Both the position numbers and the translations under genes were made by a program. 9,527 bases of DNA from Chloroflexota bacterium (GTDB lineage Bacteria > Chloroflexota > Dehalococcoidia > E44-bin15): NCBI GenBank assembly GCA_015222405.1, contig JADFVG010000192.1, forward strand, positions 1 through 9,527, given 5' to 3'. Below the pieces are notes generated by a model. The model saw only the letters and a program-made list of their open reading frames with translations. It made no database searches and was not told the origin of the DNA. Of this stretch, positions 6,201-9,527 are shown one piece after another. Each line of letters opens with the position of its first letter. Position 1 is the first letter of the stretch.

Positions 6201-6830
6201 TCAAAGACGGCGCATCTGGCGCAGTATATCGTGGAAGTCGGAGAAGGTGTGGTGGGCGACTGAGGCAGCGCTGAGCAATGTATGTAAGTGCCCAGTAGCG
6301 AATACACGGGCAGCGGCACAAGCCGCCTCCAAATCTGAGAGGCCATCCCCGATGTAGGTGACCGAGTCACTCTGTCCCTCCAGCCGGGCTAGCCATTTCT
6401 TCTTGAACCCCTCCTCGATGATGCTACCTTCAGGATCGAGGTAGGAGACGATGATGCCGTCTTCGCCAAAGGCTGTCCTAGCGCAGTGTAACTCTAGGTC
6501 TGAGGCGCCGATCTCGTCGAGCGCCGCCTCGATATAGAAATCGAGGCCGCTGCTGACGATGACAAGCCCATCGCCAGCTTCGCGGCAACGCTCAGCGAAC
6601 TCCAAAAAGCCCGGTCTGACTTCGACGTTTTGTCGGGCAAACTCCTGGAGCTTCCCCCTGGACTCTTTGATGAGGGCATATTGCCGCATATTGCTCACTT
6701 CCACGGTCAGTTGACCGCGAAGGTAGTCGGACTCGATCTTCTGCCAGTCCCCAATGGCGAATCTTTCCCTCAGCAGAAGGCTGAGGTTGTTTGCGATTAT
6801 GGTGCCATCGAAATCACACTGGACGATCAT
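6201..6830 (-). CDS. HAD-IB phosphatase, MtnX/SerB-like
   Basis: The product is 209 residues. It carries all HAD motifs: I at D6-F-D8-G-T (nucleophile D6, acid/base D8), II at S93-S94-G, III at K143-K145, and IV at G161-D162-G-L-S165-D166. The insert between motifs I and II resembles the C1 helical cap of HAD-IB enzymes such as phosphoserine phosphatase and MtnX. It hydrolyses a small phosphomonoester, probably in the cytoplasm. Its ATG overlaps the TGA of the upstream CDP-alcohol phosphatidyltransferase (ATGA, 6827-6830) and there is little Shine-Dalgarno, so translation is probably coupled. In this operon the most economical role is removal of the terminal phosphate from the phosphotransferase product, as the last step of di-myo-inositol phosphate synthesis requires. 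That assignment is inference; MtnX function in methionine salvage is the alternative, but no salvage genes are nearby. Confidence 0.85.
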   Translation of the reverse strand: MIVQCDFDGTIIANNLSLLLRERFAIGDWQKIESDYLRGQLTVEVSNMRQYALIKESRGKLQEFARQNVEVRPGFLEFAERCREAGDGLVIVSSGLDFYIEAALDEIGASDLELHCARTAFGEDGIIVSYLDPEGSIIEEGFKKKWLARLEGQSDSVTYIGDGLSDLEAACAAARVFATGHLHTLLSAASVAHHTFSDFHDILRQMRRL

Positions 6831-7507
6831 CGTTCAAGCCTGCTTTGTGGTGCATCCTCTTCTAGCTCCGCAGGTCGGAGGGCAGATTCAGGCCGTCCGT
6901 CCTCTGCCCTGAGGCATTTGTAGCTATAAATAAGCCTGTAGAAAACCACCAGATTGGTTAGAGTAGCTATTGCCGCCAGGCAAAAATAGACCTGGCCGGC
7001 GACGCATCCCAGCATTATCAAGAAGAGCCTTATATCGCGCGAGGCGATCGAGGAAAGTCCTTTATCGAATAAGAGACGATGCTCAGGATCAATGCGGGCC
7101 CTAGTATAGCTGACGCAGAGGGTGCCGACAATGGCTAGAAAGCCGACCAGCCAAACTCCGGGATAGCTCTCATGGGAATGGGACCATAAGACCATTCCTA
7201 ACACTATTAGGGCATCGGCGTAGCGGTCGAGCACGGAATCCAAAAAACCGCCGAAGACCGAGGTCATGCCCTTGAGACGGGCCAGGCTGCCATCTATCCC
7301 GTCGGCGACGGAGGATAGCTGGGCCAGGATGCCGCCCAGAATATGCTGGCCCATAACGAAGCTGCCAAAGGACAAAACCGCAATACCCATTGCGCCCCAG
7401 GTCCCCTGATTGGGGGTCAGTCTTGTCCTGGCCAGTATCCGTGCTATCGGCTCCGATAGCTTCCGATTGATATGTCTGGAGATAAAGCCATCGTACACGG
7501 CATCCAT
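6827..7507 (-). CDS. CDP-alcohol phosphatidyltransferase, DIPP synthase-like
   Basis: The product is 226 residues. It contains the full CDP-alcohol phosphotransferase signature: D69-x2-D72-G73-x2-A76-R77-x8-G86-x3-D90-x3-D94, whose four Asp residues bind the two catalytic metals. Hydrophobic stretches at about 38-61, 97-109, 117-134, 158-175 and 176-195 indicate an integral membrane protein. Its opening (R-x-I-N-R-K-L-S ... T-P-N-Q), the stretch L-S-S-V-A-D-G-I-D-G and the later V-S-Y-T-R-A-R resemble, from memory, the C-terminal half of archaeal and Thermotoga IPCT/DIPPS fusion proteins. Those couple CDP-inositol to inositol-1-phosphate. A phosphatidyl-type lipid synthase is the alternative. 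The ATG follows the cytidylyltransferase stop TAG by 9 nt, and its Shine-Dalgarno (AGGAG) overlaps that stop. The charged tail (about 200-226) is presumably cytoplasmic. Confidence 0.85.
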   Translation of the reverse strand: MDAVYDGFISRHINRKLSEPIARILARTRLTPNQGTWGAMGIAVLSFGSFVMGQHILGGILAQLSSVADGIDGSLARLKGMTSVFGGFLDSVLDRYADALIVLGMVLWSHSHESYPGVWLVGFLAIVGTLCVSYTRARIDPEHRLLFDKGLSSIASRDIRLFLIMLGCVAGQVYFCLAAIATLTNLVVFYRLIYSYKCLRAEDGRPESALRPAELEEDAPQSRLER

Positions 7508-7516
7508 TCCTGTCTC

Positions 7517-8242
7517 CTACGCCGTGACAAAGTCCAGGTCTTCCTCGGTGTCCACGTCTGCCCAGAAGCAACCACTAACATCGCAGGTGGCAAAACGATA
7601 GCATCTGCCTACCAGAAACCGGATCACGTCGCTGATCTCGATATCGATGCCAAGCACGGGAATGAGCTCGTCTATGGCATCCAGGAACTTCCCCGTCAGC
7701 AGAAAGACGCCGGTATCGATGGCATTCCAGTAAGCCAGCCCCTTGCCAATACGCTTGATGCAGCCGCTGCTATCCACGACAACCTTGGTCGCTTCTGCGA
7801 ACTGGTGGTGGCCTGCTGGAGCGAAGTCAACGCACAGCGTCTCGGCAATGGCGGATTTACCCAAGAGGCGAGAAACGAAGGCCGGTTCGATTATGTGATC
7901 TCCCATGCAAAGAACAAAGGGCTCCCCCGCAGCCCAAGGTTTGACTTTCTTTAATGAAATAGCATTCCCGCCCTGATAGTCCGAGTTCAGAATGTAGTCC
8001 AGTCTTACGTCAAAGCGGCTGCCATCGCCGAGTGCCGCCCTCACTTGACTCCCCCGGTAGCCGATCACTACCGCTATTTCCCTGATTCCCGCCGTTGCCA
8101 TCGCCTCGATGGAGTGGCAGATCAACGGCTTGCCCCGCACCGGCAGCAGGACCTTGGGACAAGTGGAGCTTAGAGCGCGTAAACGTCCGCCGTCGCCAGC
8201 AGCCAGTACGACGCCTTTACTGATGCTCCTTATTACCCCCAT
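7517..8242 (-). CDS. CTP:inositol-1-phosphate cytidylyltransferase-like nucleotidyltransferase
   Basis: The product is 241 residues with a single MobA-like/NTP_transferase fold. It has the nucleotide loop L-A-A-G-D-G-G-R-L (13-21), P29-K30, the metal-binding M-G-D115-H, then E150-A-T-K153, N173-A-I-D-T-G and W227-A-D-V-D-T-E-E-D. From memory, the order G-N-x-x-S-L, M-G-D-H, E-A-T-K, D-T-G and W-x-D-V-D-T matches the IPCT domain of the di-myo-inositol phosphate pathway closely. It matches better than glucose- or choline-type nucleotidyltransferases. The inferred reaction is CTP + inositol-1-phosphate to CDP-inositol. In many organisms IPCT and DIPPS are fused; here they are separate, adjacent and cotranscribed. 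The ATG at 8242 is preceded by a consensus Shine-Dalgarno, GAGGAGGT, at 8-nt spacing. LicC-like phosphocholine cytidylyltransferase is the main alternative. Confidence 0.8.
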   Translation of the reverse strand: MGVIRSISKGVVLAAGDGGRLRALSSTCPKVLLPVRGKPLICHSIEAMATAGIREIAVVIGYRGSQVRAALGDGSRFDVRLDYILNSDYQGGNAISLKKVKPWAAGEPFVLCMGDHIIEPAFVSRLLGKSAIAETLCVDFAPAGHHQFAEATKVVVDSSGCIKRIGKGLAYWNAIDTGVFLLTGKFLDAIDELIPVLGIDIEISDVIRFLVGRCYRFATCDVSGCFWADVDTEEDLDFVTA

Positions 8243-8325
8243 ATAGTCTTACCTCCTCTAGGTCGTTGTGCTCACCTTGGTTGCAGAGGAAGGATCGAAC
8301 GAGGATTGTCTAGGACGAATTATTT

Positions 8326-8349
8326 CCTGTGCAGTCGGCTGACCACAGG
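8326..8349. promoter_or_regulatory. Dyad overlapping the -10/+1 of the cytidylyltransferase operon
   Basis: CCTGTG (8326-8331) pairs with CACAGG (8344-8349), and GTC (8334-8336) pairs with GAC (8341-8343), leaving a 2-nt bulge and a GGCT loop. The dyad overlaps the -10 and the predicted start at about 8340. As DNA it would suit a repressor operator; as RNA only its downstream half would be transcribed. Confidence 0.4.
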
Positions 8350-8375
8350 ATACCTTGAGAAAAAAGCCCTGTCAA
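8347..8375 (-). promoter_or_regulatory. Sigma-70-like promoter of the three-gene inositol-type operon
   Basis: On the minus strand, TTGACA (8370-8375) is followed after exactly 17 bp by TATCCT (8347-8352). This predicts a leader of about 100 nt before the ATG at 8242. The -35 lies inside the terminator-like hairpin at 8360-8381, so reading through that hairpin and promoter use are mechanically linked. Confidence 0.5.
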
Positions 8376-8381
8376 CAGGCT
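8360..8381 (-). terminator. Intrinsic terminator-like hairpin overlapping the operon's -35
   Basis: On the minus strand the sequence folds AGCC(TG)...(CA)GGGCT with one bulged G and a TTGA loop, and runs straight into TTTTTT. It has stem, loop and U-tract in the right order for a Rho-independent terminator. It could stop transcripts arriving from the oxidoreductase gene about 420 nt upstream, or from the small ORF ending at 8383. The stem is short and bulged. Confidence 0.45.
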
Positions 8382-8444
8382 CTTACCGTGAACCCCTCCT
8401 AGCTCCATACATAGTCTCCAAGGCTGAGCAGATTTGTCCCAACA

Positions 8445-8460
8445 CACTTGAAGTCAAGTG
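8445..8460. repeat. Palindrome CACTTGA-AG-TCAAGTG
   Basis: Perfect 7-bp arms are separated by 2 bp, about 75 bp upstream of the operon -35. The spacing suits a dimeric DNA-binding protein better than an RNA hairpin. No specific regulator can be named. Confidence 0.4.
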
Positions 8461-8526
8461 GTTTTGCCCTGATATCTCTGGTGGGAAACCAAACATTTCA
8501 TCGTCTTATGCAGCACCGATGCCAGC

Positions 8527-8543
8527 ACATATCTCTGATATGT
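8527..8543. repeat. Palindrome ACATATC-TCT-GATATGT
   Basis: Perfect 7-bp arms flank a 3-bp centre. The core ATATCTCTG recurs nearby (GATATCTCTGG at 8471-8481), hinting at a repeated binding motif. Function unknown. Confidence 0.35.
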
Positions 8544-8607
8544 CATCGCGGCGGGCTTCGTGTCCAACTAGCAGAGTCCTCTATGGGAGAAGAGTTTAGA
8601 AGAAAAT

Positions 8608-8690
8608 GTTTCCTGCCTACCTGACAGCTAGGAAACTGGGATGGAGACTCCAAAGGTCTCCTTTCCTACCTAATAGCTAGGAAAGTGGGA
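8608..8690. repeat. Duplicated hairpin unit with a third hairpin between
   Basis: Two related units of about 30 bp (8608-8641 and 8661-8690) share C-T-A-C-C-T-x-A-x-A-G-C-T-A-G-G-A-A-A and end in TGGGA. Each folds: GTTTCCT/AGGAAAC (8608-8614/8630-8636) and CTTTCCTA/TAGGAAAG (8661-8668/8678-8685). The outermost pair is G-C in the first and C-G in the second, a compensatory change. Between them GGAGACT (8643-8649) pairs with GGTCTCC (8655-8661) around CCAAA, with one T-G pair. A REP/MITE-like element, an RNA structure or a protein-binding array are all possible. Confidence 0.6.
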
Positions 8691-8768
8691 AAGAGGACAC
8701 ACTCTGATCTTGTTCAGATAGCAAGGTCTGTGCTAGTTTCTTCGTGCAGGAGTTTGACATAGGGGGCA

Positions 8769-8783
8769 CCTCGGCCCGCGAGG
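8769..8783 (-). terminator. Hairpin 19 nt after the oxidoreductase beta-subunit stop (weak)
   Basis: CCTCG (8769-8773) and CGAGG (8779-8783) form a GC-rich 5-bp stem with a 5-nt loop. There is no U-tract on the minus strand, so it is only a possible 3'-end structure. Confidence 0.2.
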
Positions 8784-8801
8784 CTTCGGAGAATTCAGGT
8801 T

Positions 8802-9527
8802 TTAGCTCTCGGGCAGGTGGACGTGCTCGGCACCATCACCTTTTACTTTTCCTCGGAAAAATATCCCCAAATGGGGTTTTTCCAATACTGAAACTTGAGC
8901 CAACCTAAAGGCTAAACTGATGTCGCCGGGATCATGAAGCCAGGGTTTTTCCGTTGATGTATCTGGTAATTCTACCAGTTCCCCCTCTCTTAGATAACTC
9001 GCCTTCTCCCTTATTGTATTGAACAGCTCCGGAGGATTGAAGACAACACAAGGAGTCAGCACACTGATAAAGGAAAACCCTCTATGTTTAATTCCTTCCT
9101 CTATTAGCCAGGCGAGATGAGGGACATCGATAGCAATTCCCTGGGCAACAAAACTGGATTGCGTTGAAACACTGTAGCTGATCATATCTAAAATTGGGTC
9201 TACCGGCGGATAGAATTCCCCAGAAAGGAACAGCCCTTCGCCCCGTTCCAGATACGGAGTGGTAGGACTGGTCTGGCCTTTAGTTAGAGCGTAGACAAAA
9301 TTATTGACCATGATACAAGTGATATCAATATTTCTCCTTACTGCATGGGGAAGATGTCCTGCCCCAATGCTAAAGAAATCACCTTCCCCGCTTATAGCTA
9401 TGACCGTTAGTTCAGGATTAGCCAATTTTGCTCCCTGGGCAATAGCTACCGCTCGGCCATGGATGCTATTAAAACCGTAGGTGGCCACATAAGCAGGTAT
9501 CCTTGACGAACAACCAATCCCAGAAAC
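8802..9527 (-). CDS. 2-oxoacid:ferredoxin oxidoreductase, TPP-binding beta subunit (5' partial)
   Basis: The frame is open to the window edge (241 residues seen) and the real start lies beyond it. The visible protein opens with G-I-G-C6-S-S, where the Cys is normally a [4Fe-4S] ligand in this family. It continues with H23-G-R and the K-L-A-N-P block. The thiamine-diphosphate motif G47-E-G-D50 runs to N75-N76, followed by Y-A-L-T-K-G-Q-T-S-P-T-T. This is the KorB/PorB-like subunit that, with its alpha partner, oxidatively decarboxylates a 2-oxoacid to acyl-CoA and reduces ferredoxin in the cytoplasm. The specific substrate (2-oxoglutarate, pyruvate or branched-chain) cannot be decided. The usual G-D-G of the TPP site is G-E-G here. 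The alpha subunit is expected just upstream, outside the window. The stop is TAA. Confidence 0.92.
   Translation of the reverse strand, partial: VSGIGCSSRIPAYVATYGFNSIHGRAVAIAQGAKLANPELTVIAISGEGDFFSIGAGHLPHAVRRNIDITCIMVNNFVYALTKGQTSPTTPYLERGEGLFLSGEFYPPVDPILDMISYSVSTQSSFVAQGIAIDVPHLAWLIEEGIKHRGFSFISVLTPCVVFNPPELFNTIREKASYLREGELVELPDTSTEKPWLHDPGDISLAFRLAQVSVLEKPHLGIFFRGKVKGDGAEHVHLPES

Larger units (their letters stand above)
8243..8801. other. 559-bp intergenic region with many dyads and no convincing gene
   Basis: This stretch holds the operon promoter and leader (8243-8381), two palindromes, a triple-hairpin repeat and a hairpin near the upstream gene's stop. A plus-strand ORF (8306-8599) has no good start context or recognisable domain. 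On the minus strand a 37-codon ORF (8383-8496, TAA) ends two bases before the 8360-8381 hairpin; in-frame open sequence continues upstream across one TAA, so a decayed gene is possible. It lacks a Shine-Dalgarno and I do not recognise it. Confidence 0.6.

Noticed and set aside
7472..7954. Plus-strand 160-codon ORF
   Set aside because: Antisense to the cytidylyltransferase/phosphotransferase genes, which carry full motifs; a shadow frame.
8505..8577. Minus-strand L-L-V-G-H-E segment reminiscent of SixA/phosphoglycerate-mutase-like phosphatases
   Set aside because: Only six residues match, with a stop just upstream and another 20 codons later; likely chance.
8306..8599. Plus-strand 97-codon ORF in the intergenic region
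   Set aside because: No ribosome binding site or recognised domain, and it runs across the operon promoter, terminator-like hairpin and both palindromes.
8243..8801. Riboswitch, T-box, group II intron end or CRISPR array
   Set aside because: No T-box core, no intron domain V-like sequence, no regularly spaced repeats, and no riboswitch consensus that I recognise.

Overview
The window looks like part of the chromosome of an anaerobic or facultatively anaerobic bacterium. Two things point that way: a 2-oxoacid:ferredoxin oxidoreductase subunit and an HD-GYP signalling protein. Strong TTGACA-N17-TATAAT-like promoters and a consensus Shine-Dalgarno fit Bacteria rather than Archaea. The tRNAs do not encode CCA. 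The protein style is compatible with Chloroflexota (Dehalococcoidia-like), but that is an impression and not proof. All protein genes from 1.2 kb onward lie on the minus strand. Only the first gene and the two tRNAs are on the plus strand.

Left edge (1-1236): the C-terminal part of a receiver/HD-GYP response regulator, then tRNA-His(GTG) with its own promoter, a tandem pair of 46-bp repeats, and tRNA-Arg(TCG). The repeats run directly into the first base of tRNA-Arg. A truncated tyrosine-recombinase gene reads toward tRNA-Arg and ends inside its 3' end. This is the usual geometry of an att site and marks the edge of an old, decayed integrated element.

Middle (1638-6200): three separately promoted minus-strand genes. 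They are an FAD-dependent oxidoreductase of the PF12831 type, a small AT-rich class I SAM methyltransferase that looks foreign, and a GH31 alpha-glycosidase. Each has a recognisable sigma-70-like promoter with a 17-bp spacer. Nothing in the sequence ties the three into one pathway.

Right (6201-8381): a tight three-gene operon. Its products are a CTP:inositol-1-phosphate cytidylyltransferase-like enzyme, a CDP-alcohol phosphatidyltransferase resembling di-myo-inositol-phosphate-phosphate synthase, and a HAD-IB phosphatase. Together they could convert inositol-1-phosphate to CDP-inositol, then to a phosphorylated di-inositol phosphodiester or inositol phospholipid precursor, and finally dephosphorylate it. 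The inositol-1-phosphate synthase that would supply the substrate is not in the window. The operon has a consensus promoter, a dyad over its -10/+1 region and a perfect Shine-Dalgarno.

Between this operon and the last gene is about 560 bp without a convincing gene (8243-8801). It is rich in dyads, including a three-hairpin repeat structure with a compensatory base-pair change. The window closes with the 3' part of a TPP-binding beta subunit of a 2-oxoacid:ferredoxin oxidoreductase.
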